Shown: positions 11,316 through 20,092 of the stretch, piece by piece
How the letters are laid out: every line of letters begins with the position of its first letter
How positions within the stretch are numbered: the first letter of the stretch is position 1
Program-made: the position numbers and the translations under genes
The notes under the pieces: generated by a model
What the model saw: the letters and a program-made list of their open reading frames with translations, nothing else
What the model was told of the DNA's origin: nothing
Databases searched by the model: none
Origin: Gallionella sp.
GTDB lineage: Bacteria; Pseudomonadota; Gammaproteobacteria; Burkholderiales; Gallionellaceae
Assembly (NCBI GenBank): GCA_030681375.1
Contig: JAUXWM010000042.1
Coordinates: 1 to 64,000, forward strand
Reading direction: 5' to 3'
Length of the DNA stretch: 64,000 bases

Positions 11316-14300
11316 ATGTCCACACTTGCTCAGCGACTGCAAAAACCCCAGATTTTCGGCCTGATTGCCTTGTTCGGCATTACCCTTGCCGTGGTCAAGT
11401 TATCCCTAGCCATCACCGCGTTTACCCCCGCGAATCAGCCCGTAGGCTATGTGGCTCAGGATGAAGTGACCAATTACGTGCTGACCGGCGGTAACGAAAC
11501 CCTGTTCCGCACCGAATACCGGCGCGACCGCTGGGGCGGAAACTTGTATGCCTATCCGCTGGACGCGGCTGGCAACGTACACACCGCAGATGCAGAGCGC
11601 TGGGGCGGCGGAGCCGCGGGGCACATAGACGCACAAAACTGGGACACAGGGCGCTTTATCGCCACGCTGAATACAGCGGGAACCGCCGTGGCCTTTCGGG
11701 CAGCCAGCCTGTCCGGCCCGGAAACAACCGCAGGAACTCAACAGGCGACATTGAAAGCCACGATCAACGCCACCGCCTATAGCAGCACGCAAATTGTCAA
11801 TTACCTGCGCGGCGACCGCAGCAACGAAGGGGTCGGCACATTGCGTCAGCGCAGCTCGGCACTGGGCGATATCGTACATTCCCGCCCTTATTACGTCTCC
11901 GATGCCACCAATCCCACGGTATTTGTCGGCGCAAATGACGGCATGCTGCATGCCATCAACTCGGCCAATGGTACGGAGCGCTGGGCCTATGTACCGTCCA
12001 TGCTGATAGGCAAACTCAAGACACTGGCCTACAGCCCTACCGACGCGTCACTGACCTATGCTCACGACTACTTTGTGGACGGCCAGATCAACATCGCCAA
12101 TATCACCACTTCCGGCAGCAAGCGCATTCTGGTCGGCGGGCTGGGTGCCGGCGGCAAGGGCCTGTTTGCTCTGGACATAACCGGCAGCACAGGACTCGGT
12201 GCCGCCAGCGAGGCCGATGTCGCCAGCAAAATACTCTGGGAGATCACGCCAACCCGACTGAATTACGGAGGAGCCAGCACCGCGACTAGCGCCTACGGCA
12301 AGTTGGGCTATACCTATGGCACACCCTCGATAGCCAGGATAAACATAAGCGGAACGCCAACGGATGTGGTCATCACAGGCAATGGCTATGATGAGGCCGC
12401 CACCGGCGAGTCCTATCTCTTCATCATCAACGCGGCGACAGGCGCGTTGATCAGGGCCATTCCTGCCGGAACGGCGGGCGCGGCCAATGCCAACGGCTTA
12501 TCAACCCCGATTGCGGTAGATGCAGATGGCAACGGCTACGTTGACCGCGTTTATGCCGGCGACCTGAATGGCACGATGTGGAAATTTGATCTCTCCAGCG
12601 CGACGGCGGCCTCCTGGAGCGCCAGCGCGCTGCTGGTGACCAGTCCTGCGCAGGCGATCACCACCACGCCCGGCGTGGCCCTGCATCCCAATGGCGGCTA
12701 TATGATCAGCTTCGGTACCGGCAAGGTATTCACCGGCGTACAGGGCGCCTACAACCCGGCCACCTCAAGCTGGACCACCGCCTCCACCGGCGATCTGGCC
12801 GACACCTCCGTCCACTATGTGTACGGCGTCTGGGATGGCGCACCCGTTGCCAATACGGCAGCACTGACTCAAACTCTCAGCGAACGCGCCTACACTGCCA
12901 ACGGCGTTACCACCCGGGTGCGCCGCAGTACGACCAATCAACCCAACTGGGCCAGCGGCGGCACCAAATACTGGAAAGTCGCCCTGCCGGCAGGAGAGCG
13001 TGTAATAGGTGAGGGGTCATACACCGAAAACGGGCGCTTCTATTTCATTGCCTACAATCCGACCGTGACGCCGTACCGTGTCCCGGGCACCACAACCGAT
13101 ATCTACGGCGAAAACTGGCTGATGGAACTCAATTATCTAACCGGCGGCAGCAGCACCTCGCCCTTTCTCGACTTGGACAGCAATTTATTGCTGAACGACG
13201 CGGACCGCATTGCCTATACTTCGGCCGACACCCTGCCTGCGGACAAGTCTATCGGCGATCCTATCCTGACACCGAACGAAAACGGCATCCCGGTAGGGAA
13301 ATGGTTGTCTAACGGCGTGCAATCGCAACCCATACTTGTTCAGTTACAAACGCTGAATACCACGCTGTTCAACCAGAATCCGGACGTGATCTTTCCGGCC
13401 AGTACGACTGTATCGCGCGGCGTGGCGGGCGGCCATTTTGACGTGGACAACTTTTACGGCACCAACAACAATTGCAGCAATGTCAGCGGGGGCAGCGGCG
13501 GCGCCAAGGCCAGCGGCTCGATCACCTTCACTTACAGCAGCAATAAAAACCCCAGCAACCTGACCGTAAGCATAGCCGGTATCGAAATCGTCAACGGCAA
13601 CCCCGGCAACTTGAACGCCGACGACATGGCCAAATGGGTCAGAGATCAGATAAACGACAATTCCAATGCCTATACGGCCTCACGCAGCAACGGTGTGGTC
13701 ACCATTACAGCCATCAGGCAGGGCGTTGCTTACAACGGCACGATCACCGTGTCCTATGCCGGTGCCACATTGAGCAATACGATCAATCACCTAGCGGGCG
13801 GACTCGATCCCACCACACCGCCCTTCTCAACGTCCAATACGTTTTGCGATTATGTACTGCACCATCACGAATATGACGATGAGTACGACAAGACCGGCGT
13901 GAATATGCTCAACGCAAGCGATGCCAATTACAACCTGTCCAAGGCGATTACCAGCACCTCGACCAATTTCAAAGTGCTGATGATGAATCAGTATCTGAAT
14001 CCGGCGGTGAGCCTGCACATAGGCAATAACAGCTACAATCCGGCCAGCTCCGCCGGTTATGTGCCGATCAAGAATTATCAGGCATCTGCCGGGTTTGACA
14101 TCACCAGCGTGCCTACCTACAACCGGACCACTATCGGCAGCCTAGCCATCAACATGCCGGTGGATGCCTTTTCCATCCGCGACTGGTGGGGAAGCGGCGA
14201 CTCGCGTGCCGGACTGCATTCCGTTTCTCCAGGATGCACCTGGGATGGCAGCGGCGTGGGTGCCGACATGTACCAGCCGGTCACACCGCCCGCCAACGGA

Positions 14301-14972
14301 GTGGACGGCCCGGGGGCGGCCGGCACGACAACGGGCGCGCGTCATAACGGCGCGTTGACCGTACAGATCATCAAGGACACCACGCCTGCCAGTGCGGTCG
14401 AGGAAAATGTCTCCGGACGCCCGGAATACGGCTACAGGGTCAAGCATGCGAATTTTTACCAGTATGTACTGGTGGAATACATATTCTATTGGCATCACCC
14501 GCGCAATATGTGCTACAGCACATCGGGCACGGCCTGGAAGAAAACCAACAACAGCGGCGATGCATGGAACACGACTGCCTTGATGACAGGCAGTGGCTGG
14601 ACCAAGGCACCGCCTGAGGACATCGCGGTCTCCACAGCCAACAAGAATCCTGCTGCGGGCTCGACCGACCCTAAACTCGGTGTGCTGGGCAGCACCGGAA
14701 CCGTCGTCTCAACGACCACGACGGTGACCGGCAATGTCACCACCACGATCATCAACTATACTGACGGTACGCGGCAAACCACCACGCAAACGTCCAACAG
14801 CAATGGAACCGTGACCATAACCAACACCCAGTATGCGGCTGACGGCACGGTCACTAACACGACAACCAGCATCATTGCCGACGCTGCCGGCTCGGTTAAG
14901 ACCGGGGGTGACGAACGCGGCTCACAAGCCCGAACCGGGCGCGTCTCATGGCACGAACTGATCAGAGACTAG
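11316..14972 (+). CDS. pilY1: PilY1-family type IV pilus tip protein/adhesin
   Basis: 1,218 aa. An N-terminal hydrophobic stretch (about 14-33) is a likely signal peptide. Residues about 180-500 contain the PilC/PilY1 beta-propeller, starting at LGDIVHSRPYYV and VFVGANDGMLHAIN. A calcium-binding loop VDADGNGYVDRVYAGDLNG lies near residues 400-418 and matches the DxDxNxxxD site that controls retraction in Pseudomonas PilY1. There is no N-terminal von Willebrand A-like domain. Residues about 730-830 form an extra beta-rich segment (GSITFTYSSNKNP to GTITVSYAGATL), and the C-terminus is very Thr-rich. Role: tip adhesin and minor-pilin partner. It is the only PilY1 in the window. Confidence 0.92.
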   Translation: MSTLAQRLQKPQIFGLIALFGITLAVVKLSLAITAFTPANQPVGYVAQDEVTNYVLTGGNETLFRTEYRRDRWGGNLYAYPLDAAGNVHTADAERWGGGAAGHIDAQNWDTGRFIATLNTAGTAVAFRAASLSGPETTAGTQQATLKATINATAYSSTQIVNYLRGDRSNEGVGTLRQRSSALGDIVHSRPYYVSDATNPTVFVGANDGMLHAINSANGTERWAYVPSMLIGKLKTLAYSPTDASLTYAHDYFVDGQINIANITTSGSKRILVGGLGAGGKGLFALDITGSTGLGAASEADVASKILWEITPTRLNYGGASTATSAYGKLGYTYGTPSIARINISGTPTDVVITGNGYDEAATGESYLFIINAATGALIRAIPAGTAGAANANGLSTPIAVDADGNGYVDRVYAGDLNGTMWKFDLSSATAASWSASALLVTSPAQAITTTPGVALHPNGGYMISFGTGKVFTGVQGAYNPATSSWTTASTGDLADTSVHYVYGVWDGAPVANTAALTQTLSERAYTANGVTTRVRRSTTNQPNWASGGTKYWKVALPAGERVIGEGSYTENGRFYFIAYNPTVTPYRVPGTTTDIYGENWLMELNYLTGGSSTSPFLDLDSNLLLNDADRIAYTSADTLPADKSIGDPILTPNENGIPVGKWLSNGVQSQPILVQLQTLNTTLFNQNPDVIFPASTTVSRGVAGGHFDVDNFYGTNNNCSNVSGGSGGAKASGSITFTYSSNKNPSNLTVSIAGIEIVNGNPGNLNADDMAKWVRDQINDNSNAYTASRSNGVVTITAIRQGVAYNGTITVSYAGATLSNTINHLAGGLDPTTPPFSTSNTFCDYVLHHHEYDDEYDKTGVNMLNASDANYNLSKAITSTSTNFKVLMMNQYLNPAVSLHIGNNSYNPASSAGYVPIKNYQASAGFDITSVPTYNRTTIGSLAINMPVDAFSIRDWWGSGDSRAGLHSVSPGCTWDGSGVGADMYQPVTPPANGVDGPGAAGTTTGARHNGALTVQIIKDTTPASAVEENVSGRPEYGYRVKHANFYQYVLVEYIFYWHHPRNMCYSTSGTAWKKTNNSGDAWNTTALMTGSGWTKAPPEDIAVSTANKNPAAGSTDPKLGVLGSTGTVVSTTTTVTGNVTTTIINYTDGTRQTTTQTSNSNGTVTITNTQYAADGTVTNTTTSIIADAAGSVKTGGDERGSQARTGRVSWHELIRD

Positions 14973-14975
14973 ACA

Positions 14976-15037
14976 GGGTAAGTGGTAAGTGGAACAGCAC
15001 TGATGGAAACCACTCACCACTCACCACTCACCACCCC
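14976..15037 (+). repeat. heptamer array with inverted arms, before pilE
   Basis: Left arm (14976-14992) reads GGGTAAGTGGTAAGTGG, about two heptamers. Right arm (15010-15037) is CCACTCA three times, then CCACCCC. The arms are partly complementary, so the transcript could fold into a hairpin between pilY1 and pilE. The same style of 7-bp array occurs at 33854, 40674, 47657, 58216 and 63663. Confidence 0.75.
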
Positions 15038-15051
15038 TCAGGGAGCAAAGA

Positions 15052-15465
15052 ATGAAGTTTCATGTCAGCAAGGGTTTTAGCCTGATAGAGTTACTGGTCG
15101 TCATAGCCATTGTGGGCATACTCGCCGCCGTTGCCATACCCAGCTACAACCAGCACACCATGCGCAGCGCACGTGTCGCCGCGCAAACCGAGCTGGTCAA
15201 TCTGGCCAGCATTCAGGAAAAAATATTCCTCAATGCCAATGCCTATACCACCAGCCTGACAGCGGCATACGACGGCACCAGCAGCGGCGGACTGGGCGCG
15301 ACATCGGGGCAAACCCGCGATGGAAAATACAATCTGACGCTGAACGCCACCAGCCAGACTTACACGCTGACCGCGACCCCCGTCTCCACCAAATCACAGG
15401 CGGGTGACGGCAATATTTCCATCAGCGAAAATGGCCAGCGGCTCTGGAATGGTGCTGTATGGTAA
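15052..15465 (+). CDS. pilE: PilE-like type IV pilin (first operon)
   Basis: 137 aa. A six-to-eight-residue basic leader KFHVSKG is followed by FSLIELLVVIAIVGILAAVA, with Glu5 and the family's IPSYNQH segment. The globular part is short and has no Cys, so it lacks the C-terminal disulfide loop of major pilins. This fits the small PilE/FimU-like pilin that closes many betaproteobacterial minor-pilin operons. A GGGAG ribosome site precedes the ATG at 15052. The next gene starts 7 bp after its stop, so the two are probably co-translated. Confidence 0.9.
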   Translation: MKFHVSKGFSLIELLVVIAIVGILAAVAIPSYNQHTMRSARVAAQTELVNLASIQEKIFLNANAYTTSLTAAYDGTSSGGLGATSGQTRDGKYNLTLNATSQTYTLTATPVSTKSQAGDGNISISENGQRLWNGAVW

Positions 15466-15472
15466 GGAAACC

Positions 15473-18322
15473 ATGAGCCGGAAATTTTTGCTCACCCTGA
15501 TCTTGCTGCTTTCAGGACTGAGCGGCATATCGTATGAAATTCTCTACGGTCGGATTCTGGGTGGGATTTTAGGCGACCAGTTTGCGGTATCGTCCGCCGT
15601 GCTGATAACCTTTTTGCTGGGTATCGGCCTGGGTGCGCGCCATGCGCACCGTTTGTGGCGCAGGCTCTGGCTGATAGAAGCGATGATAGGCATCTATGGC
15701 ATCGCTTTTGTGCTATCCAGAGATGCGATAGAACATCTGCTCTACAACGATATGGGATTCTTGCCCGGTCTGGCCGGACCTGTCCTGCTGGGTACGCTGT
15801 TGCTGCTGTTCCCGGCCTTGATGCTGGGCTGTAGCGTACCGCTGTTCGCAGGTTACATCGGTCGCATCAACGACGGCCCCGTGTTTGCGCGGGTTTACTC
15901 CATCTACAATCTGGGTGCGGCCGCGACGGCACTGCTGATCGAATTCTGGCTGATACGCCAGTTCGGCATCACCGGAACCGTGATTGTCTTCGGACTGGTC
16001 AACCTGCTGGCAGCCGGGCTGTTGTTCGCCGCAGGCAAGCCGGTTGCCGCCCTGCCGCCGCCGGAACAATCCTCCAGTACGCTTCCCCGCAACCACCTTA
16101 TTTCACTAGTGCTAGTCAGCATAGCTTCGGCAATATTCCAGTTATTCATGGTGAAGATGTCGGAACTGATGTTCGGCCCCTTCCGCGAATCTTTCGCCCT
16201 GGTATTGTCCATCATCCTGTTCGGCATTGCCTTCGGTGCCATGCTGGTGAAGCGCTTCAACATAGGCTACGCCAGGCTGTTGCTGGCCAATGTCGTCGGT
16301 CTGTTGCTATTCCTCTCGCTGTATCGTGACCTGTTGTATATCTATGCCGACTTCTATGAAAAAGCGGTTGAACATGGCCGTGCGATTCTGTTTCTGAAAG
16401 GCGGCATATTGGTGCTGTTAATGGGCATTCCGGCCATCACCTTCGGCGCCACTCTCCCGGCACTGCTCAACACGCGTAACGAAGTCGCCAGGGAATCCGG
16501 CACGCTGCTGTATATCAGTTCGCTGGCCAATGTAGCCGGTTTCCTGCTGATGGCGCTGGTGCTGCACCAGTATCTGGATTACGGCGTGCAAATCCTGGTC
16601 ATCTCGGCGCTGGTGACGGCGGCCCTGGTGATTTACCGGTGGGACAACATTCTTCAATGGCGAAATAATCGTTTGCCGCTTGCCGCTGCCGCAGTCATGC
16701 TGACAACGGCGGGGATGCACCATTTCAAATGGGACGAGGACTTGCTCTACCTGAGCTACACCTCTTTTCATTCGGCAAAGGATATGGAAGAGGACCGCAA
16801 GGACTTCAATTTCCCAGAGAAATTCAAGGGTTATCAGGACGTATTTTCCATCAACTGGTCGGATGGCAAGCCGTATTTTTTCATCAACGGCTACATCAGC
16901 ATCCCGATGAACAACCCTTCGGAAAAGATAGTCGGCACCCTGGGGCCGATGTTCTCTCCCAGGACCGGCGAGGCGCTGGTGCTGGGTCTGGGCAGTGGCG
17001 CCACGGCCTCGGCGGTCGGCCTGCTGTTTGATCACACCGATGTAGTCGAAATCAATCCTGTGGTGCGCGACAACCAGTTCCGCATGAAGCAATGGAACTT
17101 CGACATCGAACGCAATCCCAAAGTAAATATCGTGGTAGATGACGGGATACATTACATCCAGTCAGTGAACAAAAGCTATGACATGATCCTGAACACGGTG
17201 ACATCGCCGCTGTATTTCAGCTCGTCAAAATTATACACCGTGGATTTTTTCGATAAAATCAAACGCCGCCTTAACCCGGACGGCATCTATCTTACCTGGA
17301 TGGATACGCGCATAGGCAGCGATGGCGCGAAGATCATACTCAACACGCTGAAACAACGCTTTAATCATTGTTCGATCCTGTTCGTCAAATCCGGCTATTA
17401 CCTGCTGATCGCCTCCGATAAGCCGGTGAAGCTGCAACATCCCGATCTGGTGGACCAGGCGGCTCCTTTACAGCGCTACCTGCTGGAACACAAAATCATT
17501 CCGCGCCTGCTCGCCTATAACGTGCTCAGCCCGGAAGTGTTCACGGACAAGCTGAACCTCGATGCGCCGATCAACACCATAGACCAGCCCGTGCTGGAAT
17601 TTGCCATGGCCGGCCTGAAAAAGAAGGAGTTCAAGGAGTTCCAGCTTGAACTTTATGACACGCTCAGCCTGGACGACGTGGCCAATTCGATTGAGCCTGC
17701 GATGAAATACAATCCCGTCGAGCAGCTCGGTCATTTGAGAATGATGCTGGAAAATTCCACCATAGTGGACAGATTCGACAGGTTGGCTCGTCTCTATGTC
17801 AGCAATCTGGATGGCCGCGTGGATGATGCCACGATGCAAAGCTATCAAGTCATCGCCAGAACGCTGAATGATGCCGAAGCCCATCATGCACTGGGCGATC
17901 AATATCGTCTGCGCCAGCGCTACCCCGAAGCGATAGCCGAGTACCGGCTGGCTTTACAGCTTGATCCGCAACACCAAGACACGCTGTTTAATATTGCCGC
18001 CTGCCTGGAATATCAGGGACTATTGAGCGAGGCGCTGGAAACATACCGGCTGGCGGGCGAACAAGACCCGCAAGACATGGACGTGCCTTACCGTCTGGCC
18101 AGAGTCAACCTGACCCTGGGCCATCCGACCCGGGCATTGGCGTATATCGAACAGTCGCTCAGCAAACAGACTGACGAAGCGGGCTACGCGCTGAAAGCGA
18201 GAATACTGCAAGAATTGGGAAGGAAGGACGAGGCGCTGGCCGCCTACCTTGAACTGATCAAGCTAAACCCCGATGATGCCGAAGCCCAATATGAGCTGAA
18301 TAAATCGCTGGCCAAGTGGTAA
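15473..18322 (+). CDS. multi-spanning membrane protein with spermidine-synthase-like and TPR domains
   Basis: 949 aa from ATG 15473, which has GGAAA just upstream. Residues 1 to about 425 hold roughly 12 hydrophobic segments. Residues about 430-700 form a spermidine-synthase-like Rossmann domain with the SAM-type motif LGLGSGATAS (about 503) and VVEINP (about 523). The C-terminal 150 residues are four TPR units. The family's catalytic Asp motif (YDxIxxD) reads YDMILNTVTSP, so aminopropyl transfer is doubtful. It follows pilE by 7 bp, where other pilus operons often carry a multi-spanning pilin-modifying enzyme. A role in pilin or envelope modification is inference only; the true activity is unknown. 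Confidence 0.8.
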   Translation: MSRKFLLTLILLLSGLSGISYEILYGRILGGILGDQFAVSSAVLITFLLGIGLGARHAHRLWRRLWLIEAMIGIYGIAFVLSRDAIEHLLYNDMGFLPGLAGPVLLGTLLLLFPALMLGCSVPLFAGYIGRINDGPVFARVYSIYNLGAAATALLIEFWLIRQFGITGTVIVFGLVNLLAAGLLFAAGKPVAALPPPEQSSSTLPRNHLISLVLVSIASAIFQLFMVKMSELMFGPFRESFALVLSIILFGIAFGAMLVKRFNIGYARLLLANVVGLLLFLSLYRDLLYIYADFYEKAVEHGRAILFLKGGILVLLMGIPAITFGATLPALLNTRNEVARESGTLLYISSLANVAGFLLMALVLHQYLDYGVQILVISALVTAALVIYRWDNILQWRNNRLPLAAAAVMLTTAGMHHFKWDEDLLYLSYTSFHSAKDMEEDRKDFNFPEKFKGYQDVFSINWSDGKPYFFINGYISIPMNNPSEKIVGTLGPMFSPRTGEALVLGLGSGATASAVGLLFDHTDVVEINPVVRDNQFRMKQWNFDIERNPKVNIVVDDGIHYIQSVNKSYDMILNTVTSPLYFSSSKLYTVDFFDKIKRRLNPDGIYLTWMDTRIGSDGAKIILNTLKQRFNHCSILFVKSGYYLLIASDKPVKLQHPDLVDQAAPLQRYLLEHKIIPRLLAYNVLSPEVFTDKLNLDAPINTIDQPVLEFAMAGLKKKEFKEFQLELYDTLSLDDVANSIEPAMKYNPVEQLGHLRMMLENSTIVDRFDRLARLYVSNLDGRVDDATMQSYQVIARTLNDAEAHHALGDQYRLRQRYPEAIAEYRLALQLDPQHQDTLFNIAACLEYQGLLSEALETYRLAGEQDPQDMDVPYRLARVNLTLGHPTRALAYIEQSLSKQTDEAGYALKARILQELGRKDEALAAYLELIKLNPDDAEAQYELNKSLAKW

Positions 18323-18418
18323 CTGGCCTTCGTGCGGCACGGAAACTGTTATCTGGCGGAACCGCAAGCGTACCACCATGCGCGAGTTACCAAGGCGGAG
18401 ATTGAAAAACTTGTGCTG

Positions 18419-18832
18419 TTAGGGAATAAAGTCAGCTAGTTGCGTACCGACGCGCAGGCCGTCGATGTTTTTGAAGTGCGCGTCGTAAGTCAACAGCGCG
18501 GCGCCATGTTCCAGACTGCTGGCGGCGATCCATAGATCGTTGTTGGGAATGGGCTGACCTTTGCGGCGCAAGGTAGCATAAACCAGCGCGTATAGATCGG
18601 CAGTAGCCGCCGTAACGGGAACAAACTTCACGCGGGGGGTGTTGATAAACTGCGTCAATTCGCTTCGATTAACATTCTCACGTTGCCCAGCCGCAAAGCC
18701 GCCCAGCAATTCTCCCAACACGGTTGCACACAACAGAATGCTGGGCGCATGTTGCAGCACGGCCATTATTTTTTCGTCGCCTCGCTTGAAGGCAGCGTAA
18801 GCGTTTGTGTCCATTATGATTGGTCTCATCAC
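18419..18832 (-). CDS. vapC: VapC-type PIN-domain ribonuclease toxin
   Basis: 137 aa. PIN-domain acidic residues are visible: Asp in IIMDTNAYAAF (about residue 8), Glu in LGELLGGF (about 42), and Asp in NNDLWIAASSLEH with a further YDAHF motif. These coordinate Mg2+ for cleavage of RNA, usually tRNA or rRNA in this family. The start (GTG 18832 or ATG 18829) abuts the antitoxin stop, the usual antitoxin-toxin coupling. The 96 bp between this gene and the membrane/SpeE-like gene hold no recognisable gene. Confidence 0.9.
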   Translation of the reverse strand: MMRPIIMDTNAYAAFKRGDEKIMAVLQHAPSILLCATVLGELLGGFAAGQRENVNRSELTQFINTPRVKFVPVTAATADLYALVYATLRRKGQPIPNNDLWIAASSLEHGAALLTYDAHFKNIDGLRVGTQLADFIP

Positions 18833-19090
18833 TTAATTCCAAAGTGCAGCGTCAACTTCAGCAAAAGCTGCCGTGTTGCGTTCAAAATCCAGTGCTTCGT
18901 CCTCGCTCCACTGGTTTGCCAAGGCATCGAGATCATCAAATTTTTTCAATCTACCTGGCTCAATTTGAGTAGCTGCGCCTTGCAATAAGCGTAATACCAA
19001 GCTGTTGAGGCTAGACCCCTCGTGTTCGGCCTGGCTTTTAAGCTGGGCAAGCGCCTGTTCATCCATTCCACGAATACTCATTGTCGCCAT
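18833..19090 (-). CDS. vapB: VapB/FitA-type ribbon-helix-helix antitoxin
   Basis: 85 aa from ATG 19090. N-terminus MATMSIRGMDEQALAQLKSQ is the ribbon-helix-helix DNA-binding segment of FitA-like antitoxins. The acidic C-terminus (WSEDEALDFERNTAAFAEVD) is the expected toxin-neutralising tail. An upstream ATG at 19102 would add four residues but has no ribosome site; GGGTGA precedes 19090. It neutralises VapC and, by family knowledge, represses its own operon; a fitting inverted repeat lies at 19105-19117. Confidence 0.88.
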   Translation of the reverse strand: MATMSIRGMDEQALAQLKSQAEHEGSSLNSLVLRLLQGAATQIEPGRLKKFDDLDALANQWSEDEALDFERNTAAFAEVDAALWN

Positions 19091-19104
19091 GATATCACCC
19101 ATGC

Positions 19105-19117
19105 ATTCAATTTGAAT
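19105..19117. promoter_or_regulatory. inverted repeat, possible vapBC operator
   Basis: ATTCAA-T-TTGAAT is a perfect 6-bp inverted repeat located 14 bp upstream of the vapB ATG. FitA/VapB antitoxins bind such palindromes to autoregulate. The assignment rests on position and symmetry only. Confidence 0.4.
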
Positions 19118-19154
19118 TCGTACATGCTATCACAGTATTGCTAATACACAAATG

Positions 19155-19182
19155 CGGCAGGGCGGATTACTCCGCCCTGCCG
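19155..19182 (-). terminator. hairpin downstream of the Lys/Asp-repeat gene
   Basis: Perfect 12-bp stem (CGGCAGGGCGGA / TCCGCCCTGCCG) with a 4-nt loop, 22 bp past the stop of the minus-strand gene at 19205. The T-tract after it (CATTTGTGT, minus strand) is weak. It lies between that gene and the vapBC promoter, so it probably insulates the two units. Confidence 0.7.
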
Positions 19183-19204
19183 TTACCTTACAAGACTGCG
19201 CAGA

Positions 19205-19927
19205 TTAGCGCAGAGTCCTTACGCCACCACGGCTAGGCCCCTGATTGGAGGACGGGATAGTGATGTTTCCAGGAAGGTTGCTCAGGCAATTGATCTGGCT
19301 CGGCGTGAGGCCGCGGTCATAGCCTGCGTCGGAGGCGGAAATCTTTTTATCGCTATCCTTCTTGGATGAGTCATTTTTGGCCTCATCAAAATCCTCGCAG
19401 CGCCCTATCGTATCCAGCGCATGCTTGGAATGTCCGCTCAGCCAGCCGTCATTCGCCACGACCAGATTGACTCTAGCTCCGCCCATGCGGTGGCAAATGG
19501 CAACCTTGTTGCCAACCGCATCCGTTGAACGATCGACATGGTCTTTATGGCTGTCATCGTTGTAGTCGCGGTCATTCTTGGACTTGCTGTCCTTGTCCTT
19601 GGACTTATGCTTGCCATCGTCAACTTCTTCGCTCTTGACGGTGTACGAGGGGTAACTGCTGCAGATTGTTTGTATTACATTCAGGCCACAGGCCGCGATC
19701 AGCTTGCTGCTACAGCTCGCGCTATCGGACACATCCTTGCTGTCTTTTGCATCCTTGCTGTCTTTTGCATCCTTGGCGTCTTTTGCATCCTTGGCATCTT
19801 TTGCATCCTTGGCATCTTGCTCTTCCTTGGATTTATCATCGCTGGCGCAGGCCGTTGTCGAGACAAATACCATACTGGTAAAACCAAGCATCAGGGCAAG
19901 TAACAGATTCGCGGGTTGGGTTTTCAT
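19205..19927 (-). CDS. secreted Lys/Asp-repeat protein with a CHR...H..H...G.C motif
   Basis: 240 aa from ATG 19927 (GGAAAGG upstream). A Sec signal peptide with hydrophobic core LLLALMLGFTSMVFVST ends near ACA|SDD. Residues about 30-70 are tandem KDA/KDS triplets, encoded by 18-bp DNA repeats at 19741-19812. A Cys-bearing segment (SASCSSKLIAACGLN) follows, then a second charged stretch, then VAICHRMGGARVNLVV and HSKHALDTIGRCED. The last part resembles a motif seen in many secreted bacterial proteins (CHxPPG...H..HGD...G.C) whose function I do not know. It lies 3' of the second pilin operon, in the place PilY1 might occupy, but 166 bp away and probably with its own promoter. Function unknown. 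Confidence 0.75.
   Translation of the reverse strand: MKTQPANLLLALMLGFTSMVFVSTTACASDDKSKEEQDAKDAKDAKDAKDAKDAKDSKDAKDSKDVSDSASCSSKLIAACGLNVIQTICSSYPSYTVKSEEVDDGKHKSKDKDSKSKNDRDYNDDSHKDHVDRSTDAVGNKVAICHRMGGARVNLVVANDGWLSGHSKHALDTIGRCEDFDEAKNDSSKKDSDKKISASDAGYDRGLTPSQINCLSNLPGNITIPSSNQGPSRGGVRTLR
19741..19812 (-). repeat. four 18-bp tandem repeats coding for KDA/KDS
   Basis: Plus-strand units: TGTCTTTTGCATCCTTGC, TGTCTTTTGCATCCTTGG, CGTCTTTTGCATCCTTGG, CATCTTTTGCATCCTTGG, with a partial unit on each side. Each unit encodes six residues (two KDx triplets). Because 18 is a multiple of three, slippage would change protein length without a frameshift. Confidence 0.9.
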
Positions 19928-20092
19928 GATCTTTTCCTTTCCGAAATTAAACAAAGCAATAGTGAAGCCGAACGGCGGGTTATGCTCAGGTCAAAACCCC
20001 AAGCATTGAACTACGGCATGAAAAATCATGCCTGGGCTGCTACAAAAACTTTACATGTCATTAAGCACACCTCCTGAGCAATCGGATCACGT

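Noticed and set aside
18332..18439. Short plus-strand frame (GTG 18332 to TAG) after the membrane/SpeE-like gene
   Set aside because: Only 35 codons, no ribosome site, overlaps the vapC end and matches no family I recognise; it could be a gene remnant but cannot be supported.
18419..19102. vapBC as evidence of an integrated mobile element
   Set aside because: No integrase, transposase, attachment repeats or composition change is visible around the pair.
19741..19812. CRISPR array
   Set aside because: Units are contiguous 18-mers in a coding frame with no spacers; there are no cas genes.
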